Notes under the pieces: model-generated
The model's input: only the letters and a program-made list of their open reading frames with translations
Database searches by the model: none
What the model was told of the DNA's origin: nothing
Part shown: one piece after another, positions 42,583 through 50,265 of the stretch
How the letters are laid out: every line of letters starts with the position of its first letter
Numbering within the stretch: the stretch's first letter is position 1
Translations under genes and position numbers: made by a program
From: Candidatus Nitrososphaera evergladensis SR1
Lineage (GTDB): Archaea; Thermoproteota; Nitrososphaeria; Nitrososphaerales; Nitrososphaeraceae
Reading direction: 5' to 3'
Length of the DNA: 64,000 nucleotides
NCBI RefSeq assembly: GCF_000730285.1
Contig: NZ_CP007174.1
Span: 1,240,001-1,304,000, forward strand

Positions 42583-42924
42583 CTACCCTTTCTTTTCCGG
42601 GTTTGGCATAGAACTTACTATTGTCTGAAGTTCTGAAACAATGCCTTCGACTGACTTTATCTCTGTCAGCGGCCGGACCGTCCTCTGCACCAGAGGCATA
42701 GACGGCAGCAGGAACAATACTTGCTGCAGCTCGTCGTTTGACGCCACGTCAAGGACGATTATCCCGCCGGGCGAGTCTGCAAACGCGTATGCAAACTTGA
42801 TCTTGCCCTGTTCTTTCAACTCTTGGTACGTGGCAAAGGTCTGCTGGAGCATCTTCATCTGCGCGACTGCGACTTCGGGTCCGACAAACTCTAGCTTTAC
42901 TGTGTCGATGACAAGAAACAGCAT
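42583..42924 (-). CDS. Small ferredoxin-like (dimeric alpha/beta barrel) protein
   Basis: About 113 residues from MLFLVIDTVKLEFVG. The sequence FATYQELKEQGKIKFAYAFADSPGGIIVLDVASNDELQQVLFLLPSMPL fits muconolactone-isomerase-like dimeric ferredoxin folds. The upstream extension to 43005 looks non-coding (it overlaps the promoter of the HHE gene). Function unknown. Confidence 0.6.
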   Translation of the reverse strand: MLFLVIDTVKLEFVGPEVAVAQMKMLQQTFATYQELKEQGKIKFAYAFADSPGGIIVLDVASNDELQQVLFLLPSMPLVQRTVRPLTEIKSVEGIVSELQTIVSSMPNPEKKG

Positions 42925-43013
42925 ATTGCCCAATAATTGCTGCCGGCGCCAATAAGTCTGTCGGTATAATGTGCTAATAATGTTGATATGCTGGCTCCCA
43001 TCCAAAAAGTGCC

Positions 43014-43577
43014 ATGTCGTCGTCTACAGAATCGCTGCGCAACGACCATTTCCTCATTGAAAAGATGATGAGGGCGCTCAACGTAACCGCGGACCTGCTG
43101 CAAGCCGGCAAGTCCATTCCCGCGCCGTTCCTTGAGCAGGCGCTGGACTTTACAAAGAACTTTACCAACGTCTGCCACCACGGCAAGGAGGAAGACACGC
43201 TGTTTCCTACGCTGGAAAGGGGCGGCATGCCAAGGCAGGGCGGGCCGATAGCAAGGATGCTCCTTGAGCATGAGATGACAAAACAGCTTGCAGAAAAGAT
43301 GGACGTATCTGCCAAGGCGTACGTACAGACCGGCAACGCCGGCCAGCTTGTCGCAGATATTCGCAGCTACACCGACCACGTCTCGCAGCATTTGACAAAG
43401 GAGAATTTCCGCTTGTTTGCGATGGCCGACATGATGCTTCAGGGAAAAGCCGCGCAGGTAAACCAAGAGCTTGCCAAGACGGAAGAAGCAAAACTGCAGT
43501 CGCTTGGCAAAACCCGGAGCCACTATGAGCAGCTGGTCAAAAGCTACGACGCCGAGATAAGAAAGAATCAGGCATAG
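43014..43577 (+). CDS. Hemerythrin HHE-domain protein
   Basis: A 187-residue helical bundle with the HHE cation-binding pattern: LRNDHFLIEKMM (first His), VCHHGKEEDTLFP (HxxxE), LLEHEMTKQL (His-Glu) and YTDHVSQHLTKENFRLF (two further His). Such proteins bind two iron atoms and sense or scavenge O2, NO or iron. The five-nt gap to the downstream zinc protein at 43583 and the PDZ gene at 44006 suggest an operon. Confidence 0.85.
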   Translation: MSSSTESLRNDHFLIEKMMRALNVTADLLQAGKSIPAPFLEQALDFTKNFTNVCHHGKEEDTLFPTLERGGMPRQGGPIARMLLEHEMTKQLAEKMDVSAKAYVQTGNAGQLVADIRSYTDHVSQHLTKENFRLFAMADMMLQGKAAQVNQELAKTEEAKLQSLGKTRSHYEQLVKSYDAEIRKNQA

Positions 43578-43582
43578 CCGCA

Positions 43583-43993
43583 ATGGCCCAAGAGCAGGAT
43601 GACGAAATAGAAAAGATGCTCCGTGAGCTGCACGCGTCATACTTGAAAGCAAACGAATACGATGAGGGCGACCCGATTTTCTACCGGATAAACTACCGGC
43701 TTGCAGACGCATTTTCCCTCACTAGAGAGGAAGCAGAGAACTACCACGCAGAATACCACAAGAAAAACCCCCGGCGCGTGTCGGAGGGATTCTGCGACGC
43801 TTGTAATAGGATAGTTGGCATCATCCCGATAATCTACGGAGTGCAGGAAGGCGACATGGAGCGCATGAAGGCCGCAGAAGCGCAAGGGCGGCTGATAATT
43901 GGCGACATAACGCAAGTCCGGGAAGGCGCCAAGGTGGCAATGTTTGGCTGCAAGGTCTGCAAAACCCCGCTTGCAAAATACGGCAGCATCTGA
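43583..43993 (+). CDS. Zinc-binding conserved protein
   Basis: A 136-residue protein. The C-terminal half has two CxxC pairs (FCDACNRIVG and FGCKVCKTPL) that likely bind one zinc. The N-terminal half is helical and acidic with a tyrosine-rich stretch. No known family. It is only 5 nt downstream of the HHE gene, so the two are probably cotranscribed. Confidence 0.6.
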   Translation: MAQEQDDEIEKMLRELHASYLKANEYDEGDPIFYRINYRLADAFSLTREEAENYHAEYHKKNPRRVSEGFCDACNRIVGIIPIIYGVQEGDMERMKAAEAQGRLIIGDITQVREGAKVAMFGCKVCKTPLAKYGSI

Positions 43994-44005
43994 CATAGAG
44001 AAAAG

Positions 44006-44503
44006 TTGTTATCTGCGCCTGTGTGGAAATATTTCGTGGCACACAGCCTGGCAAGCACCGTCGCGGCGTTTGCAATACTCTTTGTCATAGTGGGGATTTC
44101 CTTTGCGTACGTGAGCGCAAACCCCGTGACCGTCCAAAACAACCCGCAGACCGAGCAAAGGCCGTGGACTGGAATAAGCGGATCAAACTTGACTCCTGCA
44201 ATAGCAAAGGCAATGGGGACCAACGAGCAATCGGGCTTTCTCGTAGTAGAGGTCGCGCCCAACAGTCCTGCAGAAAAGGCGGGCATAAAGGGCGGCGATA
44301 GGGCAGTCACTGTGGACGGCAGGCAAGTGCTCGTAGGCGGAGACATTATCATAGAGGTTGACGGCCAGCCAGTGACAGGCTTTACAGATATCCAGCAGCA
44401 CTTTCAGCAAAAGCACGTGGGCGACACCATGCGCTTTACAGTAGTCAGGGGCAGCGTCACAATGCAGATTCCTGTAGTCCTTGAAGAAAGCCCCGCTACC
44501 TAG
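44006..44503 (+). CDS. Membrane-anchored PDZ-domain protein (no protease)
   Basis: A 165-residue protein. A TM anchor at about 12-37 (SLASTVAAFAILFVIVGISFAYV) is followed by a short linker and one PDZ domain (about 60-155): GFLVVEVAPNSPAEKAGIKGGD (carboxylate-binding loop) and GGDIIIEVDGQPVTGFTDIQQHF. This is the PDZ of DegP/HtrA type, but no Ser protease domain is attached. It might recruit substrates or partners extracytoplasmically. TTG start; a GTG at 44021 is possible. It ends 46 nt before the aminotransferase, which has its own TATA. Confidence 0.7.
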   Translation: MLSAPVWKYFVAHSLASTVAAFAILFVIVGISFAYVSANPVTVQNNPQTEQRPWTGISGSNLTPAIAKAMGTNEQSGFLVVEVAPNSPAEKAGIKGGDRAVTVDGRQVLVGGDIIIEVDGQPVTGFTDIQQHFQQKHVGDTMRFTVVRGSVTMQIPVVLEESPAT

Positions 44504-44549
44504 GTTCCAGGTCCAACCCCTTAATAGCACCTTTGGTCAAGACATTTTC

Positions 44550-45797
44550 GTGAAATACGCCAAGATATCAGGCGAGCTTCCCGGGCCTATAGCATCCGAC
44601 GTTATTGCAACCATGAAAAAGAACTGCTACGACTCGACGTTTACGTACCCGCTTGTCATCGCCAGCGGCAGCGGCTGCGTGGTAAAGGACGTCGACGGCA
44701 ACTCGTTTCTTGACTTTACGTCAAACATAGGCGCCTGCCCGCTTGGCTACTCGCATCCCGACGTCATCGGAGTGATTGCCGAAATGAGCCGGAACGGCGC
44801 GCACAAAATAGCCGGCCAGGACTTTTACTGCAAGGAGCACGCCGACCTTGCAGAGCAGTTTGTCTCTGTGCTCCCGGACGGCTTCAAGGCGTTTTTCATC
44901 AACTCTGGCGCAGAGGCGGTCGAAAACGCGATCAAAATAGCCTACAGAAAGGGGTTCGCAGAAGGCCAGCCTGTCCTCCCGGGCGTTTCATGTACCGGCG
45001 CCTTCCACGGAAGGACGCTTGGCGCGCTGTCGTTTACGTACAGCAAGCCTGTGCAAAAGGCAGGCTTTCCCGAGCTTGCAGTGCTGAGGATAAAGTTCTG
45101 CACGTCAGATGGCGACCAAGAGATCGACGCTATTGAAAAGGCACTTGCCGGCAACAAAGTGGCTTTTGTGTTGACCGAGATAGTGCAGGGAGAGGGCGGC
45201 TACAACATCGCAAGCCAGCGGTTTGTGCAGAACCTGCGCGACGCAACAAAAAAGCACGGCGTGCCCCTGATACTTGACGAGGTTCAGTCAGGGATGGGCC
45301 GGACGGGCAAGTGGTGGGCGTTTGAGCACTATGGCGTCTTGCCGGACATCATGAGTGCGGCAAAGGCCCTGCAGGTAGGCGCCACGGCGTACAAAAGCGA
45401 GTATGACCCCGACCAGCACGGCGTCCTTTCAAGCACGTGGGGCGGCGGAAGCAGGATAGACCTTGCAGTGGGCGCAACCGTGATTGAGGTGATAAAGCGC
45501 GACAGGCTCCTTGCCAATGTGCTTGTGATGGGCGAGCGGCTGAAAAAAGGGCTTGCAGACCTTGCTGCAGGCAAAAAGGGCATAATCGACGTGCGGGGGC
45601 TTGGCCTCATGATAGGGATAGAGTTTGACACAAAGGAAAACCGGGATGCTGTCCTCATGCAGGCGTTCCGGCGCGGGCTACTCTTGCTTCCCGCCGGCCA
45701 GAAGGCCATGCGCGTGATACCCCCGCTTGTTATCACTGCTGAGGAGGTCGACGAGGGGCTTGAACTGATGGCGACAGCAGCCGCTGCAAGCCTCTAG
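44550..45797 (+). CDS. PLP-dependent class III aminotransferase
   Basis: A 415-residue fold-type I aminotransferase. PLP-phosphate motif INSGAEAVENAIKIA, PLP-pyridine Asp in LILDEVQSGMGRTGKWWAFEH, and the Schiff-base Lys in MSAAKALQVGATA. Class III enzymes move amino groups between omega-amino acids or acetylornithine/4-aminobutyrate and 2-oxo acids. Substrate cannot be fixed. The GTG at 44550 is preferred over the ATG at 44481 because TTAATAG lies about 27 nt before it and the longer start overlaps the PDZ gene. Convergent with an acyl-CoA dehydrogenase, four nt of overlap. Confidence 0.82.
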   Translation: MKYAKISGELPGPIASDVIATMKKNCYDSTFTYPLVIASGSGCVVKDVDGNSFLDFTSNIGACPLGYSHPDVIGVIAEMSRNGAHKIAGQDFYCKEHADLAEQFVSVLPDGFKAFFINSGAEAVENAIKIAYRKGFAEGQPVLPGVSCTGAFHGRTLGALSFTYSKPVQKAGFPELAVLRIKFCTSDGDQEIDAIEKALAGNKVAFVLTEIVQGEGGYNIASQRFVQNLRDATKKHGVPLILDEVQSGMGRTGKWWAFEHYGVLPDIMSAAKALQVGATAYKSEYDPDQHGVLSSTWGGGSRIDLAVGATVIEVIKRDRLLANVLVMGERLKKGLADLAAGKKGIIDVRGLGLMIGIEFDTKENRDAVLMQAFRRGLLLLPAGQKAMRVIPPLVITAEEVDEGLELMATAAAASL

Positions 45798-47029
45798 TAC
45801 GCCGCGTACTCGTCTCCAAGGACCTCTGACGCTATCTTTAGTTCGAGCACTTCGTTTGCACCCTCGTAGATCATTGTTGCGCGCGAGTCGAGGAAGTGGC
45901 GCGCCACACGCGCAGTCTTCTTGTATCCTGCAGAGCCAAACACCTGCACCGACCTGTTGGCGCACTCAAACGAGCGGTTGCTTGCATGGAATTTTGCAAT
46001 GGCGGCAAGCCTGTCTGTCTCTGCCCTGAGCATCGTGTATTCCCCGTTCTGCCTGCCAAGTCTGTCGAGCCATTTTGCGCCGTTTTCTTTTTTCAAGCCT
46101 TCGACGTATTCGTGGAGCCTCTGCCTTGCAGCGGCCGCCCTGTAGACTAGCCAGTGCGAGCTTTCAATGTCGACTGCAATCCTTGCGATGTGCTCCTGTA
46201 TAAGCTGCTTTTTTGCAAGCGGCCCACCGTGCTGGTGGCGCGATTTTGCATATGCAGCAGCTTCTGCAAGGCAGTCCTCCATTACGCCTGCTGCGCCGGC
46301 GGCCACGCTGAGCCTGCCGTCGATGAGCGCGCTATATGCGATGCTCAGGCCCTGGCCCTTTTTGCCAAGCAGGTTCTTTTTTGGAACCATGCACCTGTCA
46401 AAATTGATCTCGGCGTTTTTGACCGTGAGAAGGCCCATCTTGTTTTTCATCTCTTTTGTCGAGAGCCCTTTTGCGTCGCCGTCGACTATAAAGGCCGACA
46501 CCCTGCCGGTGGAAGGGTCCTTGGCGTACGTCGTCATGACGCCGGCAAACGTGCCATTTCCAATCCAGTGCTTTTTGCCCTTCAGCACAAACCCCTCGGA
46601 CGTTTCCTCAAACGTCGTGGTCATTGCCGCAGGGTCGCTTCCGGCCGCCGGCTCTGTGAGGGCAAACGCCATCGCCTTTTTGCCAGAAGTCGTGTCCGGG
46701 AGGTACTCTTTTTTCTGTTCCTCGCTGCCCCACCCCTGCAGCACCAGCTGCCCGATAGAGGTGTGCGCAGAAAAGAAGGTTCGAAGCGAGCTCCCCTCCT
46801 GCCCTATCCTTTCGATGGCAAGCGCGTAGGTGAGCATGTCAAGGCCAAGGCCGCCGTATTTTTTTGATATCGGGCAGCCCGTCATCCCTATCCTGCCAAA
46901 CACGGGCACGACCATTTCGTTGAGCTTTTCTGCAAGGTATGCCTCGTCTTCGTACGGCCTTATCTCCCTGCACGCCGCATCGACACTGCCAAGAAATTCC
47001 TGCTGTTTTTTTGATACGTTAAAGTTCAT
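45794..47029 (-). CDS. Acyl-CoA dehydrogenase
   Basis: A 411-residue FAD enzyme of the acyl-CoA dehydrogenase family. N-terminal helical domain, FALTEPAAGSDPAAMTTTFE (substrate loop), beta domain with GKKHWIGNGTFAGVMTTY, and a C-terminal helical bundle with FGSAGYKKTARVARHFLDSRATMIYEGANEVLELKIA. It oxidises an acyl-CoA to the enoyl-CoA. The start MNFNVSKKQQEF at 47029 is chosen because upstream sequence to 47248 overlaps the divergent MaoC gene. It is paired with MaoC, implying an enoyl-CoA route. Confidence 0.88.
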   Translation of the reverse strand: MNFNVSKKQQEFLGSVDAACREIRPYEDEAYLAEKLNEMVVPVFGRIGMTGCPISKKYGGLGLDMLTYALAIERIGQEGSSLRTFFSAHTSIGQLVLQGWGSEEQKKEYLPDTTSGKKAMAFALTEPAAGSDPAAMTTTFEETSEGFVLKGKKHWIGNGTFAGVMTTYAKDPSTGRVSAFIVDGDAKGLSTKEMKNKMGLLTVKNAEINFDRCMVPKKNLLGKKGQGLSIAYSALIDGRLSVAAGAAGVMEDCLAEAAAYAKSRHQHGGPLAKKQLIQEHIARIAVDIESSHWLVYRAAAARQRLHEYVEGLKKENGAKWLDRLGRQNGEYTMLRAETDRLAAIAKFHASNRSFECANRSVQVFGSAGYKKTARVARHFLDSRATMIYEGANEVLELKIASEVLGDEYAAY

Positions 47030-47082
47030 CTCGGAAATGTCAGAATAATGATAAGACACGCCTGCTTGAAATTCGCGGCGTA

Positions 47083-47092
47083 GGTATAAAAG
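47083..47092 (+). promoter_or_regulatory. TATA box of the MaoC gene
   Basis: GTATAAAAGC about 27 nt before the ATG at 47116 is a near-consensus archaeal TATA box. Confidence 0.7.
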
Positions 47093-47115
47093 CGAGGCTG
47101 CGCGACTTTCAGCAG

Positions 47116-47565
47116 ATGAAGTTTGGCGAGTTTGCCATCGGCCAGGAATTTTCCACGTCCGTGACGATAACAGAGGCTGATTTTCACGCCTACATTTCTT
47201 TTGCCCGCACAAGAAACATCCTGCACGAAAACCGCGAGCTTGCCGCAAAGGAAGGCATCAAAGGCACGCTCGTGCCGGGCAGGGCAATCATCGCAAGGGC
47301 TGAAGGCGAGATGACGCGCCTGCCTGCGTTTTCTGACTGCATCATGCTCCTGTACGGGATGGACGGCGACCCCGAGTGGGCAGGGCGCCAGACGCGTTTT
47401 TTAGGCGAAGTGTACGCCGGCGACACGCTTGACGTCAAGTACAGGGTGGCATCAAAAAAGGAGGAAAAGAACGGCTATGGGATATTGCGGGTTGACTATG
47501 AAATAAGCCGCTTCGGGAAAACCGTAGTCGTGTCGAAGGGCAACCTGTACCGGATAAAGATCTAG
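47116..47565 (+). CDS. MaoC-like enoyl-CoA hydratase
   Basis: A 149-residue hot-dog-fold protein: VTITEADFHAYISFARTRNILHENRELAAKEGIKGTLVPG spans the hydratase-2 motif region with the catalytic Asp/His replaced by the less usual TRNILHEN. The C-terminal half has GRQTRFLGEVYAGDTLDVKYRV. MaoC family members hydrate enoyl-CoA (R-specific) or act as thioester hydratases. It is divergent from the acyl-CoA dehydrogenase, sharing 87 nt, so the two likely serve the same chain-shortening route. Confidence 0.8.
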   Translation: MKFGEFAIGQEFSTSVTITEADFHAYISFARTRNILHENRELAAKEGIKGTLVPGRAIIARAEGEMTRLPAFSDCIMLLYGMDGDPEWAGRQTRFLGEVYAGDTLDVKYRVASKKEEKNGYGILRVDYEISRFGKTVVVSKGNLYRIKI

Positions 47566-48052
47566 CTTTGCTAAAACACGCAAGCCGTGTGCCATGTACA
47601 TGTGCGCGTTTCCAGTGGACTACAAATACAAGCGTAGTTGTAGTAGGTTTTAGTTCTTTTATGGTTGAGGCTTAATTATGCGGAAAGGTGTTGCAAATAT
47701 TCTTCTTTTGATTGCACGTCCTGCCTTTTGAGAGTCCAAAAAACATCCACAAAAAACATGCTCCTTTCTTGCATGTCAATGATCTTTGAGCAGCAAAAAA
47801 GTAATCATGGGTCCATGCGGCGGAGCCATGAGGCTTGGCACTCAAATATTGCAAATTATTGGCTCAATTGTTTGATTAATTGTTCAACCCGGCTTGCATG
47901 GATTACACGGCTAACCATTTCTTCCACAAATGTCGAGTGAAAACCTTAGTCATTGCAAGATCTATTGAAAACCAATTATCCCAGACTCTGTTTAAAAATT
48001 CTCAAGTTACTCTTCTCAACGCTTTAAAACATTGGCCGCAAGATTACGCGAG
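47566..48052. other. Gene-poor region
   Basis: 487 nt with no convincing reading frame. It has lower GC than the genes around and scattered short AT runs. TTTAAAACATTGG at 48020-48033 is the promoter of the glycine-rich gene. Possibly relics of a gene on either strand, but I recognise nothing. Confidence 0.4.
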
Positions 48053-48460
48053 ATGTCGAATAGCATCATCAAAAACAAAGTGGCATTCCTATCACTGCTG
48101 ATAGTGGGTGTCGCAATAGCATCATACACCCTTGGCACGCCTGCCAGCGCGTTTGCCGCCGGAGACGGTGGGAACGGTGGTAATGGCGGCAATGGTGGAA
48201 ATGGCGGCGATAGCCATGGTTCCGGCAATGCCGGCGATGGAGGAAACGGTGGAAACGGCGGTAATGGCGGCGATGCCGTTGGCGCTGGAAACGGCGGGAA
48301 CGGTGGCGACGGAGGAAACGGTGGAAATGGCGGCGATAGTTTCGGTTCAGGCGATGCAGGCAACGGCGGTAATGGCGGCAATGGCGGGAACGGTGGCGAC
48401 GGAGGCAGCAGCGACGACGAAGACGAGGACAACTGGAATTACGACGACTGCGGCTGCTGA
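48053..48460 (+). CDS. Exported glycine/asparagine-rich repeat protein
   Basis: About 135 residues. A signal peptide (about 1-33, [24 protein letters not shown]) is followed by about 85 residues of GGNGGNGGN repeats punctuated by [11 protein letters not shown] and AVGAGN. The C-terminus is acidic and ends [15 protein letters not shown]. No tertiary domain is predicted; Gly-Gly-Asn tripeptides suggest an extended polyglycine-II-like or silk/collagen-like structure. The acidic Cys-ending tail could bind metal or attach covalently. ATG at 48053 is 27 nt from TTTAAAA. Confidence 0.65.
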   Translation: MSNSIIKNKVAFLSLLIVGVAIASYTLGTPASAFAAGDGGNGGNGGNGGNGGDSHGSGNAGDGGNGGNGGNGGDAVGAGNGGNGGDGGNGGNGGDSFGSGDAGNGGNGGNGGNGGDGGSSDDEDEDNWNYDDCGC

Positions 48461-48472
48461 GAGCCTACACCA

Positions 48473-48512
48473 TAAGAGAGAGAAGCATTTCTCTCTCTTA
48501 CCTTCCATCTCT
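48473..48512 (+). terminator. 12-bp palindromic hairpin after the Gly-rich gene
   Basis: TAAGAGAGAGAA and TTCTCTCTCTTA (48473-48500) form a perfect 12-bp stem with a 4-nt loop, followed by pyrimidine-rich sequence with T runs. It is a likely terminator of the Gly-rich gene, whose stop ends at 48460. Confidence 0.6.
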
Positions 48513-48546
48513 TTTTTCTTTCTTCTGGAGCATATGTGTGCATATA

Positions 48547-48582
<36 letters not shown>

Positions 48583-48726
48583 TGGGACTAGATTTCGAAA
48601 CACATTCTTGCCATGGCAGTAGTAGTCGTTGCTTTTACAAAAAAGCCCACGGGCTTTTCCATGCGCAGGGAAGATTCCCTTTCTTGGTCACTAAAAGTTA
48701 AAAATTGGTCATATGCTCAACTGGCG

Positions 48727-49143
48727 ATGCAAGATTCAGAACTTCTTATCGCAAGCACTTTCAAAGTCCTGGGGGACAAAATGGCGTGCAATCTTTTGGT
48801 GGCATCTGCAAGCGATACCGGCGTTCATCCTATAGCCGCAATGAAAAAGATGGCATTGACAAGAAAGCAGTTCTATTCAAGACTGGCCCGCCTCAAAAAA
48901 CTGAAACTGATCAAAAAGATGGGGGAAAACTACGTTCCTACCTTGCAAGGGCTGCTCGTGGTTAACAACCTTCTCCCGATGATGAGGGAAATAATAGAGA
49001 GCAGGTGGAAAATAGACTCTATAGACAAGTTGATGACAGACAAAGAATTTACGAATAGCCATGTGGAAGAAATAATAGATACACTATTGCGCGGGTCTGC
49101 TCTTAGAAAAGAGGTGCTCAGCATTCTGCAAAAGGCCGAGTAG
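48727..49143 (+). CDS. Winged-helix regulator (ArsR/TrmB-like)
   Basis: A 138-residue regulator from MQDSELLIAS. Helix-turn-helix: VHPIAAMKKMALTRKQFYSRLARLKKLKLIKKMGENYVPT. The C-terminus is helical (MREIIESRWKIDSIDKLMTDKEF...VEEIIDTLL). It is paralogous to the first third of the 332-residue protein downstream (both have LTRKQ(F/Y)YSRL...KLIKK), so the two regulators are related. A TATA-like TTAAAAATTGG about 27 nt before the ATG supports this start rather than the ATG at 48613. Confidence 0.78.
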   Translation: MQDSELLIASTFKVLGDKMACNLLVASASDTGVHPIAAMKKMALTRKQFYSRLARLKKLKLIKKMGENYVPTLQGLLVVNNLLPMMREIIESRWKIDSIDKLMTDKEFTNSHVEEIIDTLLRGSALRKEVLSILQKAE

Positions 49144-49185
49144 CAATTCCGTTACCTTTTAATCATTCCCTTATGGACCCTATAC

Positions 49186-50184
49186 ATGCCAATTTCCCAT
49201 AGCAAATTTGCTAATCCAGATTCTTATAGGAACCCGAGGCTCAGCAAGCAAATAAGGAAAATCTTGGCAGACGACATTGCAGTCCGACTTCTTTACATGG
49301 CACACGAAGGGTTTCTCGCAAAGAACTTTGCATACAAGAGCATGGGCATAACGAGAAAGCAATATTACTCGCGCCTAAAGCCGCTGATCAAGCTGCAGTT
49401 CATTGAAAAGGTAGCCAGCAGCGACACCGGCCGCCGGAACAAAAGCATGTACGTGGCCACGACTCTTGGCAAGATGATCTTTCGAACCCAGGTAAGGATG
49501 ATAGAAGAGCTGTCAGAGAACATTGAAAACGTCAACCTGATCGAAAGAATCAAGACAGACTACCAGCACATCGGAAACGACAAAATCGCCAAGATCTCTA
49601 CAATCCTTCTGGACAACACGAGCGTCCTGCGAGACGTCTTTGCGAGCATGGGCAACAAACACGACCTTGACGTCCTTTCCGATTATGAAACAGCCATCTC
49701 CACTTCGTGCGACCTGATTTCCAAAGCCAAGTCCCGGGTGCTAGTCGCGTCAAGGTACGTGCATCCTGACGCGGTAAAGGAGATGGTGCGCGCCGCAAGC
49801 TACAACAACATCGAGGTTCGCTCGATAATCGAGCAATCCATACTTGCAAAGAGGATTGCAGACTTGAAGGTGGACAGCGAGGAAAAGCTGAATGCAAACG
49901 CCCAGTTGCTATTTCCTGCCATTACATCCGGCATAAAGTACCGCTACTCTGAAGTCTATTACACGTTCTTGGTCGTGGACAACCTTGTTTCAATCATCGA
50001 GGTCCTGAGCCCCTTTGACCAGCAGTTCCTGCTTGCGCTCAAGTTCAATTCCAGAGCAATCAGCGAACGGCTCGGCGCAATATTTGAGTCCATGTGGAAG
50101 CGGTCTATGATGCCCTATGAATCAGCTGCCAGCTACCTCTCTTCTTCTTCCCATGCTCCTTCTTCCATCATAAAAAGGAACTAG
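49186..50184 (+). CDS. Winged-helix regulator with C-terminal PLD-like sensor module
   Basis: A 332-residue regulator. The winged helix (about 28-115) has MGITRKQYYSRLKPLIKLQFIEKV and a wing MYVATTLGKMIF. A linker helix leads to a sensor (about 160-315): DYETAISTSCDLISKAKSRVLVASRYVHPDAV...IEVRSIIEQ and a final IFESMWKRSM. That module resembles the C-terminal sensor of TrmB-type regulators and the modules of the histidine kinase at 20023-22272. It probably binds a small ligand. It sits directly upstream of the UbiA cluster. Confidence 0.8.
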   Translation: MPISHSKFANPDSYRNPRLSKQIRKILADDIAVRLLYMAHEGFLAKNFAYKSMGITRKQYYSRLKPLIKLQFIEKVASSDTGRRNKSMYVATTLGKMIFRTQVRMIEELSENIENVNLIERIKTDYQHIGNDKIAKISTILLDNTSVLRDVFASMGNKHDLDVLSDYETAISTSCDLISKAKSRVLVASRYVHPDAVKEMVRAASYNNIEVRSIIEQSILAKRIADLKVDSEEKLNANAQLLFPAITSGIKYRYSEVYYTFLVVDNLVSIIEVLSPFDQQFLLALKFNSRAISERLGAIFESMWKRSMMPYESAASYLSSSSHAPSSIIKRN

Positions 50185-50186
50185 CT

Positions 50187-50213
50187 GCCCCAAAAAGGGG
50201 CGCTCTCTTTTTG
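50187..50213 (+). terminator. GC hairpin with T-run after the sensor-regulator gene
   Basis: GCCCC-AAAAA-GGGGC (50187-50201) forms a perfect 5-bp stem, followed by CTCTCTTTTTG. It closes the transcript at 50184 and separates it from UbiA1. Confidence 0.65.
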
Positions 50214-50265
50214 TATTGCAAGAACAGCAAAAAGGACATCAATAAGGGTACAAGATAATCCAAGG

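Noticed and set aside
42897-43712. 271-codon minus-strand frame opposite the hemerythrin gene
   Set aside because: Antisense shadow: the HHE His pattern on the plus strand is unmistakable.
46154-46867. Long plus-strand frames opposite the acyl-CoA dehydrogenase
   Set aside because: Antisense of a conserved FAD enzyme; no family motif.
47030-47248. 73-residue N-terminal extension of the acyl-CoA dehydrogenase
   Set aside because: Overlaps the divergent MaoC gene and its TATA box; family members begin near the Met at 47029.
47665-47940. 91-codon plus frame and an opposing minus frame in the gene-poor region
   Set aside because: Neither has domain-like sequence; composition resembles noncoding AT-rich DNA.
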